DNA from: Bacteriovoracia bacterium
GTDB lineage: Bacteria; Bdellovibrionota; Bacteriovoracia; Bacteriovoracales; Bacteriovoracaceae
Direction of reading: 5' to 3'
Length of the DNA stretch: 64,000 nucleotides
Assembly (NCBI GenBank): GCA_030431635.1
Contig: JAUIIL010000007.1
Span: forward strand, 124,001-188,000
In this document: piece by piece, positions 18,689 to 27,197 of the stretch
How the letters are laid out: the number at the start of each line of letters is the position of its first letter
Numbering within the stretch: position 1 is the first letter of the stretch
Position numbers and translations under genes: made by a program
Notes under the pieces: model-generated
Databases searched by the model: none
What the model was told of the DNA's origin: nothing
What the model saw: only the letters and a program-made list of their open reading frames with translations

Positions 18689-19807
18689 TTTTTCTATCCG
18701 AGAAACCATTGTTTCACTGCTGTAATTTTTTACAGCATTTTGATATGCTTTTTGGACAAGCTCTTCCCTCTTAAAGCTTTCGCCATTCATGGCTATTTCT
18801 AGTTTTTGACATAAATCTTTCGGATCGTCAGGTTCAAAGATAAGCCCAAGCTCCCCGTGATTAAGAATTTCAGCAGTCCCTCCAGCATTGGCCCCAATGA
18901 CAGGAGTTTGGGAGACCATGGACTCAACTGTTACCATTCCAAAAGTTTCGGCCAAAGAGGGCATCACAAAAACATCAAAAGTTTTGTAGGCTTCTTCAAC
19001 TTTTTCCATAAATGAAATGATGTGGATCTTCTCTGGATAGGGAGCTTTACCAATAAGTACTTGTATTTTTTCCCAGTAAGGATAATGAGGAGTCCCTTTT
19101 TCAGGGATGGTTGTGACAATGACTAAGTGAGTGTCTGGGTTTTTCTTTGAATAAAGATTGTAGGCCTCGCAAACTGTGTGAATCCCTTTAATGTAGTCGC
19201 AACGCCCAATAAAACCAACAAGGGGATTAGCTATAGGGAGAGCGAGTTTTTGTCTTAACTCCTCTTTTGTTTGTTTGATGTTAGTAAAGCGCTCTAGTTC
19301 AATGCACAAAGGAATGAGGTGAACTTTATGGCTCTGTATCTTCGTTCTTTCTTGAAGTTGCTTTTTAAGCCAGGGTAGTGGAGTTATCCAACTATCAAGC
19401 TGTTTATATTTAAATGTATGGATAAAATCTCTTTTGTTTACGCCAATTTCCATTTGCTGGAGAAAATGGGCAAGAAAGCCTCTTTTCCCCCCTAAAATCT
19501 TGGCCAAGACAACAAGCTCCATATCTTGGGTAGAGCTTGCAAATAGGTGGTTAATTCCTCTTTTGAGACACTCTTTTTTTAGTTGCTGGGATGCTTTTAA
19601 AGGAAAGTGTTTTTTAGCGTTTTTTATAAGAATAAAAGGAATCTTATTCTCTTGGGCTCTTTGGTGGAGGGGGCTTCCTTCTGTGACAAAAAAAGTACAG
19701 TCATGACCCTTTGCGAGCATCCATTTATTTAAGTTGAAAAAATTAAGCTCTAGCCCACCAAGGGAGCGAAGTGTACAAACAAAGGCAATTTTTAGATTTT
19801 TTTCCAT
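18665..19807 (-). CDS. Glycosyltransferase, GT4 family
   Basis: 380-residue retaining GT-B enzyme. N-terminal domain: IAFVCTLRSLGGLELNFFNL, the usual glycine-rich acceptor loop. C-terminal domain: VGFIGRCDYIKGI, then PSLAETFGMVTVESM (the Glu-x7-Glu donor motif) and PVIGANAGGTAEIL. The ATG at 19807 follows AGAAG; a longer frame to 19930 runs into the divergent epimerase gene and is rejected. Expected to add one sugar to a lipid-linked intermediate at the cytoplasmic face; the sugar is not predictable. Confidence 0.88.
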   Translation of the reverse strand: MEKNLKIAFVCTLRSLGGLELNFFNLNKWMLAKGHDCTFFVTEGSPLHQRAQENKIPFILIKNAKKHFPLKASQQLKKECLKRGINHLFASSTQDMELVVLAKILGGKRGFLAHFLQQMEIGVNKRDFIHTFKYKQLDSWITPLPWLKKQLQERTKIQSHKVHLIPLCIELERFTNIKQTKEELRQKLALPIANPLVGFIGRCDYIKGIHTVCEAYNLYSKKNPDTHLVIVTTIPEKGTPHYPYWEKIQVLIGKAPYPEKIHIISFMEKVEEAYKTFDVFVMPSLAETFGMVTVESMVSQTPVIGANAGGTAEILNHGELGLIFEPDDPKDLCQKLEIAMNGESFKREELVQKAYQNAVKNYSSETMVSRIEKLFSTFES

Positions 19808-19877
19808 ATCTTCTTTTATCAACTCTGGGGAAGTTGTTAAAGTTGTATTTTTGATTGTTTTTTGAGAAACATTAGGG

Positions 19878-20897
19878 ATGAAGATTCTTATAACGGGAAT
19901 GGCCGGTTTTATTGGCCACCACATGGCCAATAAAATGATTCAACAAAACCACTTTGTTGTGGGAATTGATAATCTCAATGATTATTATGATGTTGAGTTA
20001 AAAAAAGCTCGTCTTCATGAATTGGGTCTAGAGAGTCAAGAATCGACTTCAACTAAATTTCAGGATGTCTTTTTTCATCCAATGGATTTATGTGATGAAG
20101 AAGGGCTCAATCAACTTTTTCAGAAATACCAATTTGATAGAGTCATTCACCTGGCTGCTCAAGCAGGTGTTCGCTATTCTTTAGAAAACCCCAAGGTTTA
20201 TGTGAAATCAAATGTTGAGGGATTTCTTAATATATTAGAGCAATGCCGACATCATAAGATTAAGCATCTTATTTTTGCTTCTTCTTCGTCAGTTTATGGA
20301 GAAAACAAAGAAGTTCCTTTTTCTCCAGAGCATGCAGTGGATCATCCTATTAGTTTGTATGCAGCAACCAAGCGCTCGAATGAACTGATGGCCCATACGT
20401 ACTCTCATCTTTTTCAACTTCCCTGTACTGGTCTGCGTTTTTTTACTGTTTATGGTCCTTGGGGAAGACCTGATATGGCCCCTTTTCTTTTTACTGACGC
20501 TATTATTAATAATAGGGAAATTAAGGTTTTTAATCATGGTGACATGATGAGAGATTTCACTTTTGTTGATGATATTGTTGAGGCCATCTCAAAGCTTGTT
20601 GATGTTCTTCCTGAGTCTCTTGAAAAAAATAAACCAAATACTTCTGATGCCCTTTTTCGTCTTTATAATATTGGCAACTCATCACCTGTGAAGCTTCTTG
20701 ATTTTATTGAGACAATTGAAAAGCATCTAAAGATGAAAGCTCAAAAGAAGATGTTACCAATGCAAGCAGGAGATGTTCCTACAACCTACGCTGATGTTAG
20801 CGATATTTATCAAAAAATTGATTTTAGGCCAAATACTTCTCTTGATGAAGGAATTGGACAATTTATTGATTGGTATAAGAAGTATTATCAAGTCTAA
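19878..20897 (+). CDS. UDP-glucuronate 4-epimerase (CapI/LspL type)
   Basis: 339-residue extended SDR. The segment GIDNLNDYYDVELKKARL after the TGMAGFIGHH nucleotide motif is a hallmark of CapI-type UDP-glucuronate 4-epimerases, which yield UDP-galacturonate. Catalytic residues are in SSSSVYGEN and YAATK. RFFTVYGPWGRPDMAP is also typical. Both this gene and the UDP-xylose synthase at 12.3 kb need UDP-glucuronate. Substrate call rests on these motifs; a UDP-glucose epimerase is less likely. Confidence 0.85.
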   Translation: MKILITGMAGFIGHHMANKMIQQNHFVVGIDNLNDYYDVELKKARLHELGLESQESTSTKFQDVFFHPMDLCDEEGLNQLFQKYQFDRVIHLAAQAGVRYSLENPKVYVKSNVEGFLNILEQCRHHKIKHLIFASSSSVYGENKEVPFSPEHAVDHPISLYAATKRSNELMAHTYSHLFQLPCTGLRFFTVYGPWGRPDMAPFLFTDAIINNREIKVFNHGDMMRDFTFVDDIVEAISKLVDVLPESLEKNKPNTSDALFRLYNIGNSSPVKLLDFIETIEKHLKMKAQKKMLPMQAGDVPTTYADVSDIYQKIDFRPNTSLDEGIGQFIDWYKKYYQV

Positions 20898-20954
20898 TAA
20901 ATAATAGCTGATTTGAGTTTTGAATCTTTCAATCTCTTAATTGGCAAAAAGTAC

Positions 20955-21713
20955 TTAAAAAGAAAATTTCTCTTTCAGACCATTAGTAGCTGATCTAAGA
21001 AAAAGAGCATCAATTCCATAAGCGATAAATTTACTTCCATTTTTAATGGCTTCAGCTAAATCAGCTTCTATTGGGTTAACAATATGAACTCCCATTTTAA
21101 CATTTGAAGCATTAACTTGAAGTTCTATATTTTTCATGACTTCTTTAAACCGATCGTTATGAAAAATTCCAGGTTGTCCCATGGAGGCAGAGAGATCGTA
21201 TGGTCCAACCATGATAGCATCCAAAGAGTCGTTCTTGAGAATTTCTGATAAGTTTTCAACTGCACTAATACTTTCAATTTGAGCAATAATGACGATTTCC
21301 TCATTAAAGTTCTCATAATAGTTCTTAAAATTCTTTCCATACAGATTGGCCCTAGAGAAACCAACCCCCCTCTTTCCTTGAGGTGGATACTTAATATAAT
21401 TAATGACTTTTTGAAGTTCAGTCGCATTGGAAATCATCGGAACAATAATTCCTTTTGCCCCACATTCAAGAGCGGTCTTAATCGCTTTTTCGTCTTGTTC
21501 TCCCACTCTGACAAAAGGAGTTTTTTGTGCTAGCTCAATACTCTTAATACACTCGAGCATACTTTCTTCATTAAAAACACCATGCTCTAGATCAAGGGCT
21601 ACCCAGTCAAAATCAGTATGGGCCAAGACTTCGGCCACTTCAGGGGATGGAATTTGCATCCAAGTTCCAATTGTCAGTTCATTATTTTTTAATTTTTGCT
21701 TAATCTTTTTCAT
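20955..21713 (-). CDS. HpcH/HpaI-family class II pyruvate aldolase
   Basis: 252-residue TIM-barrel aldolase, near the usual 250-260. Family motifs: WVALDLEHG, VRVGE, CGAKGIIVPMI, a metal-binding Glu in QIESISAVEN, and MVGPYDLSASMGQPG. Relatives (HpaI, RhmA, GarL) join or split pyruvate and an aldehyde to give 2-keto-3-deoxy acids. It follows a KdsB-like cytidylyltransferase gene by 5 bases on the same strand. Inference: it may make, rather than break, a 3-deoxy-ulosonic acid that the neighbour activates. A plain catabolic role is possible but odd in this locus. Confidence 0.85.
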   Translation of the reverse strand: MKKIKQKLKNNELTIGTWMQIPSPEVAEVLAHTDFDWVALDLEHGVFNEESMLECIKSIELAQKTPFVRVGEQDEKAIKTALECGAKGIIVPMISNATELQKVINYIKYPPQGKRGVGFSRANLYGKNFKNYYENFNEEIVIIAQIESISAVENLSEILKNDSLDAIMVGPYDLSASMGQPGIFHNDRFKEVMKNIELQVNASNVKMGVHIVNPIEADLAEAIKNGSKFIAYGIDALFLRSATNGLKEKFSF

Positions 21714-21718
21714 TTTGA

Positions 21719-22498
21719 TTATCTCAAATAGGTTTTCATTAATTCATCATTGAGCATAAGTTTTTCAACTCTTTGAAGATCTTTTTCATTATCAACAGAG
21801 TAGGACTCATCAGGAGATTCGGCCATAAGAACATCTATTCCATGCTCCAATAACCTAAGCATATCAATGGACTCTATTTTTTCTAGTTCGGTAGGCTCTA
21901 GTTGGTTAAAAAGTTTTAAAAAATCTTTCTTAAAAGGCATGATACATATTTGTTTATAAGCATAAGTTAAAGAGGGGTTTCTATTAAAATTAGGAATAGG
22001 CTCTCTTGAGAAATAAAGAGCGCGGTCTTTTTTCTTATTTAAAACAACTTTAATCTCATTTTCATCTTTAAATTCTTCCTCCGTTCTAATTTTTCCATAA
22101 AGGTTAAGAACGCTTGGGCCTTCAAATTCAAGAAAGTTCTTACAGGCTGTGTCGATCATACGAGGAGTGACCATTGGCTCATCGCCCTGAATCATTACGA
22201 TTAAATCAACATCTTCACCCGTTTGCTTCTCTATAATTTCAATGGCCTCAGCAGTTCTATCCGTAGCTCTTTCATGAGAAGAGCTTGTCATGACTGCTTT
22301 TCCTTTTAATTCGTTAGTAATAAAGTCATAGATTTCTTGATTACATGTTGCAACATAAACATCATCAAGTACTTGCGATTGCTGGCTTCTTAGATAAACG
22401 TGCCCAACCATCGGGAAATTATGAAGTTTGGCCATTGGTTTTCCTGGGAAACGACTGCTCTCCATTCTAGCAGGGATAATTCCAATTTTCTTTGACAC
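21719..22498 (-). CDS. KdsB-like 3-deoxy-ulosonate cytidylyltransferase
   Basis: 259 residues starting at GTG 22498, seven bases after AAGGAG; the longer frame from 22579 has no ribosome site. N-terminal IIPARMESSRFPGKP is the CTP-binding loop, and IQGDEPMV and the SREPIPN segment match CMP-Kdo synthetases. The usual HxSGTDR appears as HERATDR, with the Gly changed to Ala, suggesting a substrate related to but not identical with Kdo. It forms a two-gene unit with the HpaI-type aldolase. A true housekeeping KdsB would more often sit away from O-antigen genes. Confidence 0.82.
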   Translation of the reverse strand: MSKKIGIIPARMESSRFPGKPMAKLHNFPMVGHVYLRSQQSQVLDDVYVATCNQEIYDFITNELKGKAVMTSSSHERATDRTAEAIEIIEKQTGEDVDLIVMIQGDEPMVTPRMIDTACKNFLEFEGPSVLNLYGKIRTEEEFKDENEIKVVLNKKKDRALYFSREPIPNFNRNPSLTYAYKQICIMPFKKDFLKLFNQLEPTELEKIESIDMLRLLEHGIDVLMAESPDESYSVDNEKDLQRVEKLMLNDELMKTYLR

Positions 22499-22602
22499 TG
22501 TTAACTCCTTAATATTAAAAAAAAGACTATTATTCTTTATATTTGGTAAGAGGTAAAGTAAACCTATATTGGTAAGCACAATTGAGTAAAGAGTTTTATT
22601 AG

Positions 22603-23496
22603 ATGAAAAAGAAACATAGAGCTTTAGTTATTGGTGGTAGCGGTTTTATTGGCAGGGCTACGGCTTTAGAATTGATAGAAAACGGTTACCAGGTCAAAGT
22701 CTTTGACCAAATTGAAGTTGATATTCACCCAGAGATTGAATTTGTTAAAGGTAGTATTCTTAATAAAGAGGAAGTTCTTAAAGCTTGCCAAGATTGTGAT
22801 TATATTTATCACTTTGCTGGCTGGGCCGATATGGCCAAAAGTATTGATCACCCTGCTGAAGTAATAGAATCAAATATAATGGGTACAACTCATATCCTTG
22901 AAGCGTGCAGAAAAATTGAAATTAAAAAACTTGTTTTTGCAAGTAGCATGTATGTTTTTAGTAATAATGGAAGTTTTTATAAAACAAGCAAGCAATGTTG
23001 CGAACTACTCATAGAGGAATATGCTAAAACCTATGGTTTTGATTATTGCATATTAAGGTATGGCTCTTTATATGGCCCAGGAGCAACCCACGGGAACGCT
23101 GTGTATGAACTTATCAGACAAGCTTTAGAGACGAGGAAAATTTCTTATTGGGGAACAGGGCAAGAGGTAAGGCAGTACATTCATGTTAAAGACGCTGCGA
23201 AGGGATCTGTTAAGGTGATAGAAGATAGTTTTAAAGAAAATTATGTTTCGTTAACAGGTTTGGAAGATATACAAACAAAGAACTTGCTTGAAATGATCAA
23301 TGAGATTTTAGGTGGTGATATTGATATTCAAACGACTGACGATCCTCATCTAAGAACTCACTATATGCTAACTCCCTTTAATTTTATGCCAAAAACTGGT
23401 GTTAAACTGATTTTTTCACAATACAAAGACTTGGGACAAGGCGTCCTTGAATGTATTCATGAAATTCATACTAAGATAGTTCAAAGTGATGCTTAA
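22603..23496 (+). CDS. NAD-dependent sugar epimerase/dehydratase (SDR)
   Basis: 297-residue extended SDR. GGSGFIGRA binds NAD, HFAGWADMAKS is the substrate-side loop, and catalytic residues are in ASSMYVF and YKTSK. The motif RYGSLYGPG is retained. The exact sugar nucleotide is not predictable. It heads a run of tightly spaced genes (lactonase-like, dehydrogenase, phosphatase) and diverges from the KdsB-like gene, so all may serve one acidic-sugar pathway (inference). It overlaps the next gene by 8 bases. Confidence 0.78.
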   Translation: MKKKHRALVIGGSGFIGRATALELIENGYQVKVFDQIEVDIHPEIEFVKGSILNKEEVLKACQDCDYIYHFAGWADMAKSIDHPAEVIESNIMGTTHILEACRKIEIKKLVFASSMYVFSNNGSFYKTSKQCCELLIEEYAKTYGFDYCILRYGSLYGPGATHGNAVYELIRQALETRKISYWGTGQEVRQYIHVKDAAKGSVKVIEDSFKENYVSLTGLEDIQTKNLLEMINEILGGDIDIQTTDDPHLRTHYMLTPFNFMPKTGVKLIFSQYKDLGQGVLECIHEIHTKIVQSDA

Positions 23497-24103
23497 CTAC
23501 TTCACCTATGATGAAGATAAAATAACAAACGAAATTATTGCTCTTTCTTTAAAGGCAGAAGACGAGTTCACCCTTGCTATCTCAGGAGGAAGATCTGTTA
23601 CAGGAATACTTACTCAGCTGAAAAATGCAGACGTTGATTTTCATTCATGGCATTTTGTCATTGTGGATGAAAGGGATATTAAAAAGAATTCAAGTGAATC
23701 TAATTTCAATCAACTGATAAGTTTCTTAGGCCATGAAATAAAAATAACTCACTTCTACCAGGAAGAAGAAATAAACTTAGAGCATTCCTTAGAGAAATAC
23801 GAACAAATTAAAAAAATTGATCTGGCCCTTTTAGGAGTTGGGGAAGACGGACATATTGCAAGTCTGTTTCCCGGAAAAGAGTACGGAAATAGTATCATTA
23901 TAGAAGTGTTGGATTCTCCTAAGCCTCCAATGAGAAGATTGAGTGTTAATTATTCTTTTTTTTCTCGTTGTGAAAAAGCGTACTTAATCGCTAACGGAGA
24001 AGAGAAGTTTGAAACTGTGATGACAAAAAAGTCAGACCTCCCCTTATTTAGGCTTTCCCAATTTACTGTGGTAGAACTGTATTCAGATCAATACAAAGGT
24101 TAA
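23489..24103 (+). CDS. 6-phosphogluconolactonase-family protein
   Basis: 204 residues, a little shorter than typical Pgl (about 230). The family signatures are all present: ISGGRSVTGIL near the N-terminus, VIVDERD, LLGVGEDGHIASLFPG, and SPKPPMRRLS. These bind a phosphorylated sugar lactone in known members. GTG 23486 and ATG 23489 are adjacent; the ATG is preferred. Its place between an SDR and a 2-hydroxyacid dehydrogenase in a glycan locus suggests a role in making a sugar-acid precursor rather than in the pentose phosphate pathway, though a duplicated Pgl is possible. Confidence 0.82.
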   Translation: MLNYFTYDEDKITNEIIALSLKAEDEFTLAISGGRSVTGILTQLKNADVDFHSWHFVIVDERDIKKNSSESNFNQLISFLGHEIKITHFYQEEEINLEHSLEKYEQIKKIDLALLGVGEDGHIASLFPGKEYGNSIIIEVLDSPKPPMRRLSVNYSFFSRCEKAYLIANGEEKFETVMTKKSDLPLFRLSQFTVVELYSDQYKG

Positions 24104-24104
24104 A

Positions 24105-25019
24105 ATGAAAGTAGTGGTGACATCTTCATCTTTTTCTCAAAACAAAGCTCTTGTGAAGGAACTTAAAGAAGTAGTTCAGGGTGATATTGTTTTTAATGAA
24201 GAAGGAAAGCGCTTCAATCCTCAAGAGTTGGAGGCTTTTTTAAAGGAAGCAGAAGCTGCAATTGTTGGACTTGATCACATCACACCAGAGCTTTTAGATA
24301 AACTTCCTCATCTAAAATTTATTTCAAAATATGGAGTCGGGTTAGATAATATTGATCTTAAAGCTTGTGAGGAGAGAGGTATTAAAATTGGTTGGAAACC
24401 AGGGGTGAATAAACTCTCAGTTGCTGAAATGGTTTTGGGTTATATGCTCTCTTTATCTAGAAATCTTTTTCAAAGCTCTCTTGAACTTAAATCGGGAACT
24501 TGGAAAAAAAACGGTGGTGGGCAACTCACAGGAAAAACGGTTGGCATTATCGGTTTTGGGCATATAGGGCAAGAAGTTTTCAGGCTTCTAAAACCCTTTC
24601 AATGTAAAATATTGGCCAATGATATCAACAATAATGTTTTTCAAAATGTTGATGTTTTTCAAACTTCTAAAGAAGAAATATATCAGAGTTGTGATATCAT
24701 TACTGTTCATACTCCTTTAACGAAGGAGACGCAAAACCTTCTTAATCAACAAACGTTTTTACAAATGAAGCAAAAACCCATCATCATTAATTCCGCTCGT
24801 GGAGGCCTTGTTAACGAGGATGATATAATAGAGGCCCTCAATAAAAAACAAATCAGTGCTTATGCAGTAGATGCTTATATTAATGAACCAAATCCCTCTA
24901 CTGAATTAACCCAAAGAAATGATGTTTTTTGTACACCTCATATTGGTGGTAATTCCAGGGAGGCTGTTTTAGCTATGGGTAGGGCCGCGATTGAAAACAT
25001 CAAGGAGTTTATTAAGTGA
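24105..25019 (+). CDS. D-isomer-specific 2-hydroxyacid dehydrogenase
   Basis: 304 residues, SerA/GyaR-like without an ACT domain. NAD-binding GIIGFGHIGQE, the catalytic Arg in NSARGGLVN, the Glu in NEPNPS and the His in TPHIGGN are all in place. It would interconvert a 2-keto acid and a D-2-hydroxy acid. It starts one base after the lactonase-like gene and overlaps the HAD gene as GTGA, so the genes are translationally coupled. Substrate unknown; a role in the same ulosonic or sugar-acid route is inferred. Confidence 0.85.
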   Translation: MKVVVTSSSFSQNKALVKELKEVVQGDIVFNEEGKRFNPQELEAFLKEAEAAIVGLDHITPELLDKLPHLKFISKYGVGLDNIDLKACEERGIKIGWKPGVNKLSVAEMVLGYMLSLSRNLFQSSLELKSGTWKKNGGGQLTGKTVGIIGFGHIGQEVFRLLKPFQCKILANDINNNVFQNVDVFQTSKEEIYQSCDIITVHTPLTKETQNLLNQQTFLQMKQKPIIINSARGGLVNEDDIIEALNKKQISAYAVDAYINEPNPSTELTQRNDVFCTPHIGGNSREAVLAMGRAAIENIKEFIK

Positions 25020-25702
25020 GTTCCTCTTTAGTTCTTTTTGATTTTGATGGAGTGATTTTTGACTCCTCTGATGTCAAAACACAATCTTTTGTAGACGTAT
25101 ATAGAGAAGAGGCGACTCCAGAACAGTTAAAAGAAATAGAGCTTTATCATAGAGAAAATTTTGGAATAAACCGAATTTATAAGTTCCAACACTATGAAAA
25201 AGAAATTTTTAAACGAGAATATACAGAAGAGAGGATAATACACCTTTGTGATAAGTTTGCTCATATTGTTTCACAAAGAATTTTAACGAAGAGTATTTTT
25301 CCTCGGACAAAAGAGTTCCTGGAGAAATTAAAAGCCGATCAATTGAACCTTGTGATTGTTTCTGGAGCTCCAGAAAAAGAGATAAGAGAAATTTTAGATG
25401 CTAATGGGCTTACTTCCTATTTTGAGGAAATTTATGACGGGATGAAAAGTAAGATAGAGCATATTCAAACAATTTTATACAAATATAAAACAGTTCCCTC
25501 TCAAATGATTTTTTTAGGAGATGGGACTACTGATTACAATGCCGCTACTCATTATGATATCCCTTTTGTCGCAGTGAATGCTGCTTTCCCACCTCAAAAA
25601 AATGAGGCGATGAGAGTAGAATCAATTGCAGAGCTCAAAAGTAGGTACTCCGAGTTTCTTAAGCACTTTGAAAATCTTGGCAGTAAAGCGAATTCTCAGT
25701 AA
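25016..25702 (+). CDS. HAD-superfamily phosphatase
   Basis: 228 residues, GTG start overlapping the previous stop and preceded by AAGGAG. Motif I is LFDFDGVIFDSS (Asp9 nucleophile, Asp11), motif II is VSGAPEKEI and motif IV is FLGDGTTDYNAA. A helical cap (residues 20-90) makes it a beta-phosphoglucomutase/Gph-like C1-cap type. Likely removes a phosphate from a sugar-acid intermediate, as KdsC does in Kdo synthesis, though it is not KdsC by sequence. It closes the coupled set begun at 22603. Confidence 0.84.
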   Translation: MSSSLVLFDFDGVIFDSSDVKTQSFVDVYREEATPEQLKEIELYHRENFGINRIYKFQHYEKEIFKREYTEERIIHLCDKFAHIVSQRILTKSIFPRTKEFLEKLKADQLNLVIVSGAPEKEIREILDANGLTSYFEEIYDGMKSKIEHIQTILYKYKTVPSQMIFLGDGTTDYNAATHYDIPFVAVNAAFPPQKNEAMRVESIAELKSRYSEFLKHFENLGSKANSQ

Positions 25703-25726
25703 TATTGAGATTTAAAAGAGCAAGAA

Positions 25727-26506
25727 ATGACACTAAATAGACTAATTATTGATATTGGAACCCATGAGGCTCAAGAACTACGGGTTTTAAACGGCAATAG
25801 ATGTTACACCTCAAAAATTTATTTATACTGGTGGTATGACTGGTGTAAAAGACAAGTGAAAAAACTCATTCGTTATAATGGTCTTATAGAGTACGGAACG
25901 GGAGCTTTTAAAATTTCACCGGCTTCTTTTGGATTAAAAAATCACCTTAAGATTATCAAACAAATTTTGAACCCAACCGATTACTTACAGCATACTAAAA
26001 TTTTAGCTATCGATCCTGTTGCCTCTATAACAACAAGATTTATAAAAAAAATTCAAACGACTTTTCAGGTTTACTTTCTTCCTGTTGCGATTCTTCCTCA
26101 TCAACAAACAGATGACTCTAAGCTTACTAAGTTTTATATTGAAAAAAATTCTTTAAGCTCATCATTAGACAAAAGTTCAACTAGCCGAGACTTAATTCTA
26201 TGCTCTGCCTTAAGAACAAAAAAAATTGTAAACTCTCTTAAAGAGCTTCAGATCATTGATCAGAATACTGAGATTGTATTAAGAATGAATTGTGAAGGGG
26301 CAGAGTTTGGAGTTATTGAAGACATTGTTTCAGAAGGACATATTCCTAAAACAATTCTTGGAAGTCTAAATGATGTGAGAAAAAAGTATGGTGAAGAAGA
26401 AGCTATGAAAATGAATAATTTTTTAGAAAAAAATAACATAGAATTTAATTATTTTAAGGGTAGTGATCCTGGAACTTGGATTATGGCCTTTGAACACTTG
26501 GGTTAA
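25727..26506 (+). CDS. FkbM-like methyltransferase-fold protein
   Basis: 259 residues. LIIDIGTHEAQEL at the N-terminus takes the place of AdoMet motif I (usually DxGxNxG), and EIVLRMNCEGAEFGVIED matches the FkbM motif that holds the acceptor-side acidic residue. The middle is poorly conserved and charged. Probably a sugar O-methyltransferase, but the altered motif I leaves activity uncertain. First of three FkbM-like genes in the locus. Confidence 0.55.
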   Translation: MTLNRLIIDIGTHEAQELRVLNGNRCYTSKIYLYWWYDWCKRQVKKLIRYNGLIEYGTGAFKISPASFGLKNHLKIIKQILNPTDYLQHTKILAIDPVASITTRFIKKIQTTFQVYFLPVAILPHQQTDDSKLTKFYIEKNSLSSSLDKSSTSRDLILCSALRTKKIVNSLKELQIIDQNTEIVLRMNCEGAEFGVIEDIVSEGHIPKTILGSLNDVRKKYGEEEAMKMNNFLEKNNIEFNYFKGSDPGTWIMAFEHLG

Positions 26507-26522
26507 TATTATGGGAGAAAAA

Positions 26523-27197
26523 ATGTATACCACGCCTTTAGTTTATAAAAGTAGGGAAACAAAAGCTCGTTATATCTTTGACAAGTATAAGCCTCTTTTA
26601 AAGAGCGAAGTTTTAGATGTTGGGGCAGATGCAATGTATCTTAAACCTTCTATTATAGGACAAGGTGGGAAATATAAAGGGATTGGTTTTGGAGAGGGAA
26701 TTGATGTTGAACTAAACCTTGAAAAAACACCTTTGCCTTTTGAAAATGAAGAATTTGAAACAGTTATTTGTTTTGATGTTCTGGAACATTTAGAAAACAC
26801 ACATGAAATGTTTGATGAGCTTTGCCGTGTAGCTAGAAAGAATATTATTATTTCTTTACCAAATCCTTGGTCCGATTTTTTTACTGTCTTAAGAACAGGA
26901 GATCACTCAGAGCTTGAAAAATTAAAGTTCTACGGTCTTCCAAAAGAAAAACCTCAAGATAGACACAGGTGGTTCTTTAGTGAAAAAGAAGCGAAAGATT
27001 TTGTCTCCTACAGAGCTCAGAAAAATGGCTGGAGAGTCGCTCAAGTTGATTCTATAAATGACCATAAGAAAATGGGTGGAAATGGGATTAAGGGTTTTAT
27101 TGGACGAGTGATTTTAAAAATATTATTTCGCTCTGATATTGATAAACTGGGACTTCACCACTCTACGATTTGGTTTGTTCTCGAAAAGAATAAATGA
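26523..27197 (+). CDS. Class I SAM-dependent methyltransferase
   Basis: 224 residues. AdoMet motif I is present as EVLDVGADAMYL, followed by VELNLEKTPLPFENEEFETVICF-type sequence and DVLEHLENTHEMFDEL, the common Methyltransf_11 core; IISLPNPWSD follows. The ATG at 26523 is chosen because GGGAG lies five bases before it; ATG 26511 is possible and the still longer frame to 26463 overlaps the preceding gene. Its stop overlaps the start of the next glycosyltransferase gene by 4 bases. Acceptor unknown, probably a sugar or lipid-linked glycan. Confidence 0.8.
   Translation: MYTTPLVYKSRETKARYIFDKYKPLLKSEVLDVGADAMYLKPSIIGQGGKYKGIGFGEGIDVELNLEKTPLPFENEEFETVICFDVLEHLENTHEMFDELCRVARKNIIISLPNPWSDFFTVLRTGDHSELEKLKFYGLPKEKPQDRHRWFFSEKEAKDFVSYRAQKNGWRVAQVDSINDHKKMGGNGIKGFIGRVILKILFRSDIDKLGLHHSTIWFVLEKNK

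Noticed and set aside
20955-22498. Phosphonate pathway (PEP mutase plus nucleotidyltransferase)
   Set aside because: The barrel protein has HpaI signatures (DLEHG, GPYDLSASMG) and not the PEP mutase EDKxxxxxNS motif, and the neighbour is KdsB-like.
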